From the NCBI GenBank assembly GCA_015655365.1, contig JAATFE010000381.1, positions 1 through 5,667 on the forward strand: 5,667 nucleotides of DNA, read 5' to 3'. Each line of letters begins with the position of its first letter. The first letter of the stretch is position 1. Made by a program: the position numbers and the translations under genes. Below the pieces are notes generated by a model, which saw nothing but the letters and a program-made list of their open reading frames with translations, searched no databases and was not told the origin of the DNA. Source of the stretch: Terriglobales bacterium. Lineage in GTDB: Bacteria > Acidobacteriota > Terriglobia > Terriglobales > Acidobacteriaceae. Below, piece after piece: positions 5,515 through 5,667 of the stretch.

Positions 5515-5667
5515 CTAGAGAGCCAGTTTGAGGACAGCGAGGCCGGAGTTCGAGACTTGGACGTCGTCCTCGGACTTGCCGCCGCTGAAGGCGACGATGA
5601 CGTAGCCGGTGCGGGTCTGGGCAACGACGCCGCCCTGCCAGCCGAATTCGCCGACGAAGGGCGGTCG
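5515..5667 (-). CDS. C-terminal 50 residues of an unidentified protein, possibly GlcG/HbpS-like
   Basis: A minus-strand frame is open from the window edge to a TAG at 5515-5517 and encodes 50 residues ending VLKLAL. Third positions are nearly all G or C, as in a real gene of this genome, and a terminator-like hairpin follows the stop. The start lies outside the window. The visible part reads FGWQGGVV, then GYVIVAFSGGKSEDDVQ, then SNSGL. The pattern S-G-G-x-S-E-x-D-x-x-V-x-x-x-G-L resembles the C-terminal end of GlcG/HbpS-like proteins (PF03928), some of which bind or degrade haem. Only the tail is visible and the preceding Gly spacing is off by one, so this family call is tentative; another small alpha/beta protein is possible. 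It points the same way as the hemX operon but is separated from it by the terminator and about 220 bp. Confidence 0.6.
   Translation of the reverse strand, partial: RPPFVGEFGWQGGVVAQTRTGYVIVAFSGGKSEDDVQVSNSGLAVLKLAL

Overview
The window is a dense haem-biosynthesis neighbourhood from a GC-rich bacterium. Two gene groups converge: hemQ-nth on the + strand (1-1318), and hemX/ccsA-hemA-hemC-hemD on the - strand (transcribed from 5293 down to 1391). The C-terminal end of a further - strand gene enters at the right edge (5515-5667). I see no rRNA, tRNA, CRISPR array, insertion sequence or phage gene. HemQ (coproheme decarboxylase), a C5-pathway HemA and a HemX-like protein in a GC-rich genome with a Lys/Ala-rich Nth extension would fit a soil Acidobacteriota-type organism. 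That placement is inference from general impression, not from a search.

Layout. 1-548: 3' part of hemQ, with Tyr, His, Gln and Arg active-site positions at exactly the spacing known for the family. 578-1318: nth, endonuclease III with an intact 4Fe-4S cysteine loop. 1319-1390: short convergent gap with four copies of a 9-10 bp repeat. 1391-2167: hemD. 2164-3105: hemC. 3102-4460: hemA. 4457-5293: an eight-helix HemX/CcsA-family membrane protein. 5294-5514: AT-richer regulatory gap with candidate promoters, two clean dyads and a probable terminator for the upstream gene. 5515-5667: C-terminal 50 residues of an unidentified protein that may belong to the GlcG/HbpS-like family.

How the genes work together. 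HemA reduces glutamyl-tRNA to glutamate-1-semialdehyde. HemC polymerises porphobilinogen into hydroxymethylbilane, and HemD closes it to uroporphyrinogen III. HemQ performs the last step of the coproporphyrin-dependent route, decarboxylating coproheme to haem b. HemX-family proteins are reported in Bacillus to lower HemA abundance and are related to haem-handling cytochrome c assembly proteins. Each - strand junction is a 4-nt stop/start overlap (ATGA, ATGA, GTGA), so the four genes form one tightly coupled translational unit. hemB and hemL, which follow hemD in the Bacillus hemAXCDBL operon, are not here.

I found no convincing undescribed system. The most interesting items are the operator-like dyads in front of hemX, the decayed WWD haem motif in HemX, the Arg at the usual Lys position of HemQ, and the possible haem-related gene fragment at the right edge.
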